Both the position numbers and the translations under genes were made by a program. From positions 83,161,093 to 83,225,092 of the forward strand of contig OX344763.1 of assembly GCA_947034895.1 (NCBI GenBank): 64,000 nucleotides of DNA, read 5' to 3'. This stretch comes from Rhytidiadelphus loreus. Lineage: Eukaryota > Streptophyta > Bryopsida > Hypnales > Hylocomiaceae. Positions 45,090-57,000 of this stretch are shown here, piece after piece (within the stretch, counting starts at the first letter, position 1; each line of letters opens with the position of its first letter). The notes below the pieces were generated by a model. It saw only the letters and a list, made by a program, of their open reading frames with translations, ran no database searches and was not told where the DNA came from.

Positions 45090-48000
45090 TCACCTTTGCC
45101 CCACTACTATGACCTCTAGTATCCCATCCAGAATCTTCATCTTCATCGTTGTCTGACTTTCCATATCGTTTGATAAAGATTGTACAATTGCTCCTCCTTC
45201 TTTTTGTACTTGCTTAGATGCAACTGACCTCGTTGGTATGCCCTTCCTCTGCTCCTTTTTGGCTCTTAGTATAGACTTTCCTATGCCTTCCTTAAGGCCA
45301 TGAATCGGTTTTAATTTCCTCGCTGAAATTGGTTGACATACATCAAGAGGGTTTTTACCAAGATTTGGTCTCTTTGATGGGGAGATTGCAAAAGCCTCCA
45401 TTAGTCTTTTCTTTCAAGCTTTTTGGGACTTTTTCACCATTGGTGGTCTTGCTTGCGATCCTCCTTGATTGGGTATCTTTGCCCCATTCACCTGTTGCTA
45501 TGTTCCATCAGACGATTTGAAAGAGTCACGTTTTGCTTGGCTAGAACATTGACCAGACATTGATGCCAATGTCTCATCCTTCTCATCATCGCTACATGAT
45601 AAAGTGAATGGATCTGGATTGACACGAAGGTGCATTCCGGTTGGACTGCTCAAATGTTGTTCAACTTGTTTTCCGAATCTTGAGCTTCCGGGACCATTCA
45701 AAGTTGTACTACCTCTTGTATATAGTGTTGATGGACGATTGCTACGTGGTTGTAATTGGAGATCATGCATAATCTGCTTCTGGGCTTTGACGTTGTGAAC
45801 TAGCATTGGGCGACCACACTCCATCACACGTGGATCTACATTCGATGCTGCTTCCACACATTCAACACTTGTATTATCCACATTCATGTCAAACTTCACT
45901 CCACACTCTTCCATGACATTGTCATTGACTTTAGGAATTTCTTTTGCAAGTGCCATTGTCATGGGTGGACTCTCAAGAATTGGAATCACTTCATCTGTTT
46001 GGGGGATTTCATCATTGACAAACATTGCCTCATTTTCCTCCACTATTTGTGCATGAGTGTCCTCCGTATTTGCTAGAATCTTTTCGCTAGTCAACAAATT
46101 TAGCTATAGAAGGGCCACCTTCATCATATTCACAATTGTCCTCATCTAATGGAAAGTTATAAATGTCTTCCGGATTTCTATCCCTGTCTTCATTGTTCCG
46201 ATTTGGGCTCCGGAGTGGCTTATCATCCAAATTGGTGATGTCATCATTCATAGCATCTTTGTCATCAAATAGAGGATCACCATCTTCACCATCTTCATCA
46301 CGCTCGTCCTTTGACATAGAATCTTCCGACTCCACATTCTCGGTGTACCACTTCTTCTCATCGTTTTCCTTTGATGTAGAAAGGACTTTGGAATTAGTGT
46401 ACACATACACCAAATCTTGGGCTCTCTGTGGCTTCAACTTGTTTCGAAATTTGTTGTGAACAAATGAATAGCTACTCCAATTTTGTTCACATGAAGACGA
46501 AGATACCAGTTGAGCCAAAATCCTCTTAGCAATTGGAGCAATGAGCTTCCCACATGCACCTTCAAAATCCCACCAAGCGTGCGCCGACAAATATTGCTCG
46601 TCTAGGTTCAACATGTTCTGAAACCGAGGTTTCCTATGGTGGAAGGCTACAAATTCTTTCACGACAGAGGCGTACTCCCTTTGTTTGCAAATTTTCATTA
46701 GAACACGCTTGCATGCGTCCATTGCATCTTGGTCGTCGGCTAGCTCTTGATCTTCAAAAAGGTAGGGGTTCAACAAAGCTCCTGCATAATGTAGATCGGT
46801 CTCCACCAATTCCCATCGGTCATAATATAGTTGCACTAGTGGAATGGCAAGGTCTGAGGACAAACGAAAAGGTGGTTTATCTAAAGAGAGGACATGTTTA
46901 TCTAATTTCCTCATTATGCAACTTCTTGCCTATGCATGGCCTCTTTGCATCCAAGTCACGTAGACCATTTACAACTGAAGCCGACAAGTCCTTGAAATTT
47001 TGACAATAGTGCCAAAAATGCTCGCTCAAAATTATCTTCTTCACTATCTGACATTCATTGCGGGATTTGGAGTTCCGCCCAAACTTCCTTGTGTATTCAT
47101 CCCATTGCGGGTCCGTCACCGTTTATTGCAACTTCCCATTGACCTTCAACATACGCCCAATCATATTGTAATTAGAAGCAAACCTTGTTTCCACCGCCAT
47201 CAACAAGTTATACTCTGGTGAGTACTTCCGAAATATTGCAAGTGGCATGTGCCGCTTCTTGAAGAATTTCACCACGATACAGGCATTTTCCACGACCTCT
47301 TCAATCCATTGTTCATTCTCCCAATCTTTCAGCAACAAATTGAGGGCGTGCACCACACAACCTTGAAAAAAAATGTGGGGATATTTACTAGATATCAAAT
47401 TCCATGTTGTAAGGTTCACTGACGCATTATCTGTACTCACTTGCACCACATTGTTGGGGCCTACTTGTTCTATGAAGCTCTCAAGTATGCCAGCCAAGTA
47501 TGTTGCATTTTTTTCGTGCCCTGTGGTATCCACCGATCCCAAAAACTGCTCACCTACGGAAGACACGAGCATGACATTTATCAACGGCCAATTCGTAAAC
47601 AAGGTCCATCCATCAATAGACAATGTTGCTCCAAACTTCCTAATGTTGTGTTCGGTCTACTTTTGGAGATTGACCTCAATGTCTATCTTTGCTTGGTCAA
47701 GCAATTTATGGCGTAGGTCGTGGTATGACGATGGGATATAAGGCCGTTGAAACTCGGTTGTTCTCTTCACCGCTTTTTTGAATGTTGGGTTCCTAGCAAC
47801 AGCAAATGGTATGTTTGCAGCATAAAAGAAATTGGCCCACACTGCATTCAACTTGCGTTTATTTGCTTCTTCAAATCCATTCACTAGACTACTTTGCTTC
47901 TGACTAATCAGAGGCCTACTACTTGATCCCCGCGGAGTACCACGTTCACTTGATCTTTGTATACTTAGGTTCACTTCAGAAGACAATGGATCAAAATCCT

Positions 48001-48345
48001 CCGGTGCAGTGCATGAGTCAGAATGTGTAGACCGTGCTATATTTCTTCCATTTGAATTATCGCATTCCGGCATAGCCATAGGTGCGCCACTGCCATCCAT
48101 ATTGTTTAGGGCCAATCTTCGTGGGATCGCCCCTAGCAACCCAAAAATAAAGCTCAAACTTGAAATTTCATTTTTGAACAAAGGCTAATTCCTTTGTCAC
48201 GAGAATCCGATGTGCCTTGGTATCCTAAATGGCTAAACATCCAGCTTACTTTCTTGGCAAACAACAAGTTGCAAAACCGGCATTGCACTTTACCAACTTT
48301 CAGGAAGCCATACCAAGAAGACCAATCCTTGCTTATAGTGATCAC
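45090..48345 (-). pseudogene. hAT transposase with BED-like finger and DUF659
   Basis: Transposase of the hAT superfamily. In order: a BED-type finger remnant (VQCRFCNLLFAKKVSWMFSHL at 48.2 kb); a Ser-rich linker; IRKFGATLSIDGWT and LINVMLVS with FLGSVDTTGH (DUF659, with the first catalytic-type Asp); VQVSTDNASVN (second Asp); IFFQGCVVHALNLLLKDW; WELVETDLHYAGALLNPYL; SSSCEQNWSSYSFVHNKFRNKL (hAT C-terminal dimerisation, with its Glu). An acidic tail and a further C-terminal part follow. Lesions: frameshifts near 48165, 46910 and 46090; TAG 47657 and 45498; TAA 47123; TGA 45414. Aside from these the frame is intact, so decay is recent or slow. It lies next to the hAT end at 44335. Confidence 0.85.
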
Positions 48346-48817
48346 CTTCGATTCCGTATATTGGATTCAAATTTAAAATGTAACCGTTAGATAAGATTTG
48401 TCAAAAATATTAGAAACAATGCGAGCTACGACAGGCGGACGGTGGTGTCGGAATTGTGGGTAGGTGGTGAACTGGCGGACAGCTGCTGGATTTTGACTGG
48501 ACCCAAAAGTTTTAATTTTAGGGACTTAGTGTAGAGATGCATGGTATTCTAGGGATTAAGAAATTAATAAGATAAAATTATCTCGGAAGATAGGCATGTC
48601 CAAAAACATACTTGACAAAAAAATATCACATAAAATTTCATGAACTTAGGAGAATAAATTCAAAAGCATTTGAGTAACCCACATATTTTTATATTAATGA
48701 AAAGCAACTCATAGCATAGTATGAGTGTTGTGAATTAATAGTATTGAATCCTCTCGAGATTCAAAATAAACAACACTCCATAATGTCATATCGAAATACA
48801 AACAAGGTGTAACTCCC
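48346..48817. other. no gene; short GGCGGAC-rich patch
   Basis: ACAGGCGGACGGTGG and ACTGGCGGACAGC at 48432-48475 resemble the subterminal array of the hAT-type elements. The rest is AT-rich. Confidence 0.4.
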
Positions 48818-50172
48818 CTATATATTGTCATTGTTACCTCCCTCAGAAACACGAGACAAACCCTCTTTATTCTTGAGCCGCGCACTTGCGCGGTGTATTT
48901 GAGGACCAAAACTTCCACCACTCATGGGCCCCCTAGATGCAACTTCTATATCTACTGCGGAAAAGTGTCGTTTGGTATCTGGAGAGTAGTCATCCTCGTC
49001 TTCAATCTTCCATTTTGGAGTCAAATCCACGTCTTCTGCCTTCAACACTCTCAAAGTAGCATCTACTTTATCTACCAAAAAGTTGACCATGTCGTCATCA
49101 TTTTTCATGGAAAACCACTTTGGTTCTTCTCTCCCCACTAAAAATGCCCTCCAATGCATTATGATTTCGCCCATCTTCTTATCAAATGCCCTTGCCACCT
49201 CCACCATTGAATTTTCTGTGCTTGATTGCCCATCTAGTTCCACAAAGGCACGAACTTGTGCAGCTTCTTTCAACTTTGATAAAAAGAGGGCCCTCCCAAG
49301 TAAAGTGTGATTGTAATCCCCATATTGCTCATTAAACTCTTGTGTAGGCTCCACCTCTATCCAATTGCCATCTAGTCCTTTCTTCACTTCCTTTTCGGGA
49401 AATCAAAAGAATTTGTGGTGTTGCATGCTCCAATGGTCCCCCATACTACGACAAAACACTTCTCGATTCTCCTCATTGGCAAACCTCTAGCTTGCAACTT
49501 CACCTCTTGATCATGGGTCATCCACACAAAGGAATCTATCGGCACCTCCAAAGATTCGTATAGCCCATGTGTAGAATTTACCGAATCCCACGTTAGACTT
49601 TTTCTTCAATGCGCATAATTTTGGAATTTGAATGGCGCTTGGTCTAATGGAAGGTTCCATCGATTGTATTCGTGGCCGGGGGGCATAGCTTCTAAGATCC
49701 CAAGCATTTCGTAGAACCTAGGAGGCAAGGGAGAACGACACTCAGGGCAAACCAAACGAACAAGGAATGCTCTAACTATGCATGTGACGTGGAAAATGTG
49801 GGGACATAGGCCCATGGTAAGGGCTCCCTCAGGGCCAAAATAAACTCAACAAAGGCTACAATGACCCTCCAATATTAAGGCCGAAGGATCACAAGTATGC
49901 ACCATTGTCTTGTCATTCTTCTTGATGTGTGCCGAAAGCGTGGAGTAAGGGACCCAACCTTCTTTTAGTTCCAAGGCCCAATTAATGGGGGCCACCTCTT
50001 CTTTCTTCGTGTGGTTCAAACGCTCGAACATTGCATCCATGTCTCCCCAATATGTGATTTCGGTGAATTCCGTTGGATGTAAATCAAACATCTTCTTCAA
50101 ATGTCAAAGAGAGGACTCCACACTATCACATTCTTCATCTGACTTCATTGCCAATTTGAGTAGCCCTTTCAT
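48818..50172 (-). pseudogene. RING-finger protein of unknown role
   Basis: Starting at ATG 50172 (MKGLLKLAMKSDEE), the frame carries HTCDPSALILEGHCSLC, then CPHIFHVTCIVRAF, then VCPECRSPLPPRFYE. This is a C-x2-C ... C-x-H-x2-H-x2-C ... C-x2-C arrangement of the RING type seen in ubiquitin ligases. After a frameshift near 49.4-49.6 kb the strand continues with NWIEVEPTQEFNEQYGDYN, FVELDGQSSTENS, WKIEDEDDYSPD and a basic RASARLKNKEG, ending in TAA at 48818. In-frame TGA at 50104 and 49846 sit where Arg (CGA) would fit; the second lies two residues after the first Cys pair. It is upstream of, and on the same strand as, the hAT gene. A passenger role is possible; the family is not recognised. Confidence 0.5.
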
Positions 50173-50616
50173 TACTCGTGATACTATAGACGGTTTGTGT
50201 CAGAATCCGTAATAGTTCAAGACGGATCATAATAGACTAGAAGAAATTTAAGTAGTACAAATTTGAAAAAAATTAATTTAGGCATAGAGTAACGGAAACA
50301 AATAAATACCTAAAATTAGTTTAGACCTAATTCCGGAGTCAGTACGGGAACATGACAGAGCTTAACATCCTTGTGGGACGGATTCAGGAGCCGGAAAGCC
50401 GCCGGAACGCAGTCATTAAGACAATAGCTTGCGGTGCTAGGCTAGGGATTCATTACAGCGTTCCATAGCCTTCGTTCCCAATGGAGTGAACGTTGGATGC
50501 TGGAAGAGTATGTATATACCACTCTCCTGCTCATTTCTCACCTTCTTTCAGTTGCTCCGCATCTGGCTAATAGTGAGAGAAAGTGTAGTGAGTTAGGGTT
50601 ACGAGAGGTGAGACGG
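50173..50616. promoter_or_regulatory. upstream region of gag-like copy A, with TATA-like word
   Basis: TATATACC lies at about 50511-50518, 100 bp before the ATG. CCGGA words become dense from about 50340. No element end was identified. Confidence 0.35.
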
Positions 50617-52148
50617 ATGGCAAAGGTTAGTACGTGGTATATTGTACCGGCCCGAAAACTCAGTTCGGTCATCCCGACGGATCCGGTTCACCTGTGCCAG
50701 TTAGAGGACGACTTGAAGGTCATGGGCTGTGTAGGTTTTATGAAGAATCCTTGGAGCGCCCAGAGTGATCAGGTCCTCCGGGAGTTGGCAGTGGGCGCAC
50801 CGAACCAGTACGACCAAACTGTGCGTGGGCATCCGAACCAGTAGACAGAGTAACTGTGAGCAGAAGTTTACGGCTTCCCGCAAACTGGAGACGGATTCGC
50901 CACCCGGATAGACCAATATCACCAACACAAGTTCGTCAATTCGCCGCACACAAAGGAGGGTACCCCATCAAGGACTGTCGGGACGAGCGGCACAAACGGC
51001 TGCTCCGGTTCCTTCTTCCGATCTTGTACCCGGACAAGAGTTCCCGGGTTATGGTCACGATGGCCAACACCATATTCGGGGCGTTCCAAGACCGGATTGT
51101 ACATTGCGGACGGGTCATGGCGAGCGTGGTAGAGAGGTGTACTGGAAACCTGGCAAAGAAGAAGCCGAATCCGCTCAGCACCTACTTGCTCCACATGTAT
51201 CAACACCGGGAGCTATACCATGACCGGCTCACAAACATCGTGTTGCAGGCGGTAGATGTGATGTAGTGCGACCCGAAAAAGCTGGTGGACGTACTGAAGA
51301 CGTTGCCTTCGGAGAAAGAGTGGAACGAGATGAGGATGGAAATCCGGAAACTCAAGATGGAACGGGAAGAATTGACGGACAAACTCAACTAGATGGAAGG
51401 GGAGCTACACTAGTCCCAACAGGCAACACAGAAGGCCCACTAGGCATTCCAGACATTCCAGAAGTGGATGGTGAGCCCTACCGACCTTTACAACAAGGCA
51501 GCCCTATATGACGAAATGCAGAAAACTTCCGTAGCCCTCACCAACACCAAGATCGTCCGAGTTATGGTAGAGATGGCTGGCAGAATGGAGGCGTCGCTGA
51601 AGGAGTTCCGGTCCATGATGGTGAACATGGATCTGAACAAGCCCCTCGACTTTGGTGGTTTTCTGGAAGTCCCGGATGTCATTGGAACTCCATCAACGCA
51701 ACCACCAATCTCACCAGCAAAACGGACAGGTCAGTTTGGGTCACTAATCAATATCTTGACCGGAGGAGGACAAAGTCCCACATTTCCAGATACGGGAATT
51801 CCGGTCCGGAGTAGCCTAGACGCCCGGATCGAACTCATGTAGAATCCGGCACGCACGCATCCAGAGCAATTCGCGGACATCGAGCCTCCTCCGACCGAGC
51901 CAATGCCTATACCAGATCCTATTCACATAGAGATCTTGGAGGAGGTGGAAGTAGAGGAGGACCCGCAGTCCTTGGAAAAAGAAGATTGATTGCTGGTCCA
52001 TACAAACGATACGGAGTCAGACAGTCCCCCTGTCCGGAAGACCTCGATCATTACCCGAGCTTCTCTCCAGACACCACAAAGAAAGGCCAACACCCGGGGA
52101 CAATTAGGGTTCGACAACAACTCAAAGAAACAGCGGAAGGGAAAGTAG
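50617..52148 (+). pseudogene. gag-like gene, copy A
   Basis: Start ATG 50617. The N-terminal domain (KLSSVIPTDPVHLCQLEDDL, FMKNPW, VRGHPN) and DERHKRLLRFLLP-ILYPD with VMVTMANTIFGAF align with copy B. Next come PNPLSTYLLHMYQH, a coiled coil (EMRMEIRKLKMEREELTDKL), a second helical part (VEMAGRMEASLKEFRSMM) and a basic tail KKQRKGK before TAG 52146. One frameshift near 50958 and in-frame TAG 50842, TAA 50851, TGA 50857, TAG 51264, 51390, 51411, 51441 and 51840, and TGA 51987 break it. At 50842 and 50857 copy B has Trp; at 51390-51441 the stops fall in a Gln-rich coiled coil. No pol-type domain follows. Confidence 0.55.
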
Positions 52149-53300
52149 GTAGTTAGACTAGTTGTTTAGGCAGTTGTTCATTTTGTTAGACTGGAGTTCC
52201 GGGTCTTCATACAGAACCCGGATCCCAGATTTATAGGCTTTGTATTCAATTATCTTATCCTCCCAGATTTTTAGGGCAGTTTAGGATTGGACGGAGTGGT
52301 ACTTTCCGCGAGATTTCCGGCATGTAGTTTTCTTTTAAAAGGGAGGGCCCGCATGTGGTCCCTCATTCCTTTTCTTGCTATTCCTTATTTTGAGCAGTAA
52401 ATATACTTTTGCATTTTCTATCTTTTTACTCATTGCCTTAGTTTTTCATGTGGGTCCTTGCTTTCCTTTTCCTTGTGTGTTTAAGGTTAGGGGCATGTTT
52501 GAAGGTTTTGGGTGAAGGGTAGAGAGGTGGTAAGGAAGAATCCGGATTCACGGCTTTCCTGGGTCTGTGAACTGTGTGTGTCTAAGGAAGGGATTTAGAA
52601 TTGTGAAGGAGCTGTGCGAAATCTAGAGTTAGTGGTGTGGGTGCGAGTCCGGAAGGCCAGGGAGGGTTCCGTGCGGAGATAAGCAACCGCCTCTGGAAAA
52701 CCCCTGCTCACCTGGAAGGTCTGCTGGCTTACGGATCAAATTGAAGTTCTCGTACCAAACCCCGTCTCAGTTTCCGGGTAGTTCTGTATCTGTCGTTGTA
52801 GTAAGGAAGGATGAGTTGTATTCTGAGTGACCTGCTTTTGGAGTAATCCGGGAGTTGTGAGGGTGAACCAGTCCGTACCTTGTTTATGACGGAAAGTATT
52901 TTGGGTCCGTGTCATTAGGAAGTTTGAGTTTGAGAGACAACAAGGAGTGGTGATGTTCTACCCCTCGTAAAAGAGCAAGTGAGGACACTCTGAGGGTGAA
53001 ACAGAGGTCTAACAAACTGGTTTGAAGTTACGGGTTTGGTGATGGGTGAGATCCGGATCTAGTAGTGAGTCCGGAAAGTAGTGGAATTTGGGTGAAGAGT
53101 GAGATTTGGAGTGATTTATGTTAAAACCGGATTAGAAGGAGTTTAGAACATCCTCTAGGGTTCCCTGGGACGATATTCCGTGTCATCTTACCACGTGGTT
53201 GTGGCTAAGAGCGCTTACTACCGTACTACGCGTACGAGAGGAATTTTAACAAAAAACATATTTCCTTAAGAGGTATATACGTCTGGATTTTAAAATCTTA
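52149..53300. other. 3' non-coding region of copy A, CCGGA-rich
   Basis: No open frame of note. The stretch GGTGAAACAGAGGT near 53000 is shared with 57657-57670 downstream of copy B. This indicates that the non-coding 3' parts are also homologous and that copy A is a relic of the same element family. Confidence 0.55.
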
Positions 53301-54627
53301 TGACTATACCTTCCTAACTTTTGTCCAATAAAATATAAAATGAATTGTACAAAAGTTTGGGCTTGCCCCCAGCTTTTGTCCAAAAAAATATAAAATGAAT
53401 TATCAAGAAGTTCGGCCATAATAATTGAACATGCGTAGAAGCCTCCATGTTTAATTTACCATATGATTACTAAATTAAATGACCAAAGCATAGTCAGTTT
53501 ACAAGTACATCCCTTGAGAAGTAAGTTGTTGGAGAAGCCTCTATGTTCAATGTGGATGTCTAGATCATGAGGGTTAATCAGGTCTTGATTATCTCATTAT
53601 TTTTGGTGCTAATTGGATGGGCTCCTATATAAAGGCTTGTCTATGTTAATCACTCAATTCGGAGGCCCAAGGGCGGACCATGCCTCTTTCTCATTGAGAT
53701 AGGGGGAATTTCCATTGGGCCTCTACCCCCTCCCCTTTTTTTGGGCTTAAATTGACATGTGTTAGTTAGAGTATATAAATGTCACATATCAACCAATATA
53801 GTTTAGGCCACCAATTGAAATTGTATTGAAACTATTACATCATGTTTTTATTGAAATCCAAAATTTATTACATACAATGGCTACAATTGAAAGCACTTGG
53901 TCAAAACATACTATAACCGAATAGTCACAATATGTTATAATGTGGGAGTTGTAATGCAATTCTATGTATTCAAGTGACTCCTTTGAATTTATTAATTCAT
54001 GCATGGGGGTAGGCCAATAGTCATGGGGAATTTTAAAGGACACCCTTGTGCCAAAGTACGTCATTCACGTTGAATGAATAAAATTGCCAATCTCACTAAT
54101 CTTTTTAACCAATGGACCATACACATGTTCTACATGGAAGAGATTCTAAGGGATCAATTCACATTTTAGCTCACCAATATTTTGAGGTGGATTTATTCAA
54201 GGGTACCTCCAAGCATTGGGGGCTCCAGATTATTCAATTCCATATTTTTTTAAATTTGCATTGGGATTTATTCAAGGGCACCTCTAAGCATTGGAGGCTC
54301 AAGATTATTCAATTCCATATTTGTTTCAATTTGCATTGGATTTATTCAAGGGCACCTCCAAGCATTGGGGACTTGGAATTTAGGAAACCCAGGTGGGTGG
54401 GAGGGACATCCTCATTACAAGGCTCTTCCTGTTAGTTTCATGAAAACTAAAAACTTTGCAGGACATTATAAATTTCAAACTTTATAAGACAAGACAAAGA
54501 CATCTCATGTCTGCCCATCAAAGCATCAAAACTATCAACTCAATACAACTTTGTAATTAACTTTGCATAGAGGTATCTTCTATAAATTGTAATAGATCAA
54601 ATCAAGATCTTACAAAGAGTGATATCC
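53301..54627. other. AT-rich, no gene; contains a 75-bp tandem repeat
   Basis: No coding family was seen. A TATATAAAGG word occurs near 53627. Confidence 0.4.
54189..54385. repeat. 75-bp tandem repeat, nearly three units
   Basis: GGATTTATTCAAGGG recurs at 54189, 54264 and 54338 with ACCTC-AAGCATTGG following each time. Confidence 0.85.
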
Positions 54628-54875
54628 AATACTGTCGCAACGTGATTTTTGGTTTTTTCTTAAGTTATCTAAAAATTTGGATCAGAAGTTCTTGGCAGGA
54701 ACTCCTATCCGGTTTACAGATAAGTAAGAACCGGAAATTAGGACAGGAATGAAGTAAGGTAGCTAACCGGATAATAAGCCTGAACCAGAATAGTTCCGGA
54801 CCAGAAGAATTCTGACCGGATTAGATTAGGTTAACCGGATTAGTTAATGATGACCTAATTTGGCGGCGCTGGCAG

Positions 54876-54883
54876 TATATAAG
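54876..54883 (+). promoter_or_regulatory. TATA box upstream of gag-like copy B
   Basis: TATATAAG in a GC-richer context, 288 bp before the ATG. Confidence 0.5.
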
Positions 54884-55163
54884 GGAGTGCCCTGCCAGTT
54901 AGTTCCCCTTTTTCAAACCCTGTGTGTAGGAGCCCTCTCACTACTGGAGCTACTGTTGTGCTGTCCAGTTGGGTTTCTTGTCATATCTGTGAGGAAGAGT
55001 GAAATTATTGACTGTTGTCTTTGTGCGCTGCGGGGTTGAAAATCCGCAATTGCAAATTTGTTGCTTTCTGGTTATGTGTTGTGAGGGAAAGTGAGATACG
55101 GGACGTGCGGCTAGGAGTGGAAAGGAAGGTAGAATCGGTAAGTGTTTTGAGTGGAGTGCGTCC

Positions 55164-56795
55164 ATGCCGCAGTTACGTAGGCCCAGACAAAGCATAGCCA
55201 CGGCGGAGATCAAATTGAAGAAGGTGATTTCGGTCATCCCCTCACGGGAACCGGAAAAGGCCACTCTCATGGAGGATCTCGCCACTTTGGGCTGCTCGGG
55301 TCTGATAGATAAACCCTGGGGGTTTAAGGAGGGGAAGGTAGTTCGGGAGATATTGGGGAAAGTCTCAGACGCCTTTGACAACACCGTCAGAGGCAACCCA
55401 GGCCGCTGGATGGAAGACAAGTGGAGGAAAGTATACGGTTTCCGGTCAGGGGGTTCAGGTACCGCCAGCCGGAAGGACGAGTACATTAAGGGGAAATTTG
55501 CAGAACCAGCCAACCCGAAGGACGGATTTGCGGTGGACGATTGCGTGGATGAGCGGAACCGGAACCTACTCAAGTTCCTGATTCCAATATTTCATCCGGA
55601 GCGGCCAACGAGGGTAACAGTGACCTTCGGAAACACGATCTTCGGTGCGCTTTCCGGTTAGCGAAAGGCGGATTGGGCCCGGGTACTAAGTGACCTAGTG
55701 AACAATCTGGTACCCCGAATAGGGAAGAGTAGGCCAACACCTCTCTCTCCCTATCTCCTTCACTTGTATCACCATGATTAGGTCCTGACAGAGACGGAGG
55801 AGAAGACCTGGAGAGCTTAGGAGTCCATCCTGAAGTACGGGGAGTTGGAGACCGACGAAGAACCGGAAGACGAAGGGACGGAAACTGAAGAAGAAGAAGA
55901 CACGGAGGACGAAGATGAGCAATTGAAGCGGGTGAAGAGGCAAAAGACGACGCCTCCACACGGGAGAGGTACACCGACCAGGGAGCCAACAGAACCGGAA
56001 CGGAAACCAAACAAGAAACCGGTAACCGGAGAAGGTAGCTCGACTGACCTCTTCAACACTCTGGTGTTAGCCATTGCTGACATCCGTGTTGACTGGGAGT
56101 GTAAGCGAATTACACTCGAGAAGATCGGGAAGCTGGCAGGAGCATCACCGGATCGCCAGCTGCCTAAGGTAATAGCGAACCTTATCAGTAATCCGTACGA
56201 GGACCGGAAGCTGAGGGAGGACAATGGTCGACTACAAAACGAAGTCGACATGCTGAAGGGGGAGAATGCCACCTTCAAGGAAGACATGACCGCCACGAGG
56301 GAAATGGCGGATGCGACCCAGAAGATAGCAAAGCTCATGACCGAAACGTTCGGGGAGTCCGGAATGGTATTAGCGAAGGCGAAGCTGTTTGATGAAGGGT
56401 GGCTAGCGGACAAGAAGCCATCCGGTTCCCGGATGGTCCGGATTCTGTTAGACTTCTCCGAGAAGTTGGAGACGATTCTGGTAGGAGCTCGGGAAGCTGC
56501 GGACCAAATGAGCCGAAGCAGCGTGAGGTTGACCGGGACAGTACTCTCGAGGAGTCTCCGCTTGTCGGATCTCTCCTTGCCAGAGTTACTTCCGGAAGGT
56601 GTGGAAGTCACTCCTCAATCAAAGAAGGAGCGGTCGGCGGCGAGAACCGGATTGTCAGAACTTATTGAGGTGGACTCATCACCAGAGAAGCCGGATCCTG
56701 CTACTGGTGAGCGAGCCCGGAATTTGCAGAACATCTTCAATGAACTTCCGCTAGAGCTTGGGAGTGACGCACCAAAGGCAAGTACGGGAGCTTAG
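55164..56795 (+). pseudogene. gag-like gene, copy B, single frame with three TAG
   Basis: Start ATG 55164 (MPQLRRPRQS). The N-terminal domain has KKVISVIPSREPEKATLMED, LGCSGLIDKPWGF, VRGNPGRWMEDKW, DERNRNLLKFLIPIFHPE and RVTVTFGNTIFGALSG. Then come PLSPYLLHLYHHD, an acidic stretch (ETEEEEDTEDEDEQ), a basic PERKPNKKPV, and a long coiled coil (DNGRLQNEVDMLKGENATF, then LAKAKLFDEGWL and FSEKLETILVGARE). The protein ends DAPKASTGA with TAG TAG at 56793. In-frame TAG at 55659, 55779 and 55818 are the only interruptions in 544 codons. I know this kind of protein only as an unnamed repetitive family of plant genomes; the gag-like role is inferred. It is wholly inside the 3.4-kb element. Confidence 0.6.
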
Positions 56796-56992
56796 TAGGA
56801 ATTCCCCTTGTTGGTAAATATTAGATGTACAGTCGGATTGTTAGTTAGGGATCGGATTAGTTCCCGGTTTTAGTTAGGGTTTTGTAACCGGATCAGATCC
56901 GATTTTGACGGCGAATCTTATCCCGAAAGTTTTGTGCGGATTTTCTGTGCGGACTTTCTGGGACGCTTTTGCGCTTTTGGAACTGTTCAGTG

Positions 56993-57000
56993 TATATAAA
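56993..57000 (+). promoter_or_regulatory. second TATA box, 3' part of the element
   Basis: TATATAAA about 1.05 kb before the element's right end. In an LTR this is where the promoter for the genomic transcript would lie (inference). Confidence 0.4.

Noticed and set aside
8402..55820. Nuclear code in which TAG/TAA mean Gln
   Set aside because: The pattern is tempting, but gag-like copies A and C end at the same place after a basic tail with TAG and TAA, and copy B ends in TAG TAG with no coding after. Stops also replace Trp, Glu or Arg in places. C-to-T decay explains this without a new code. It is kept as a test in the findings.
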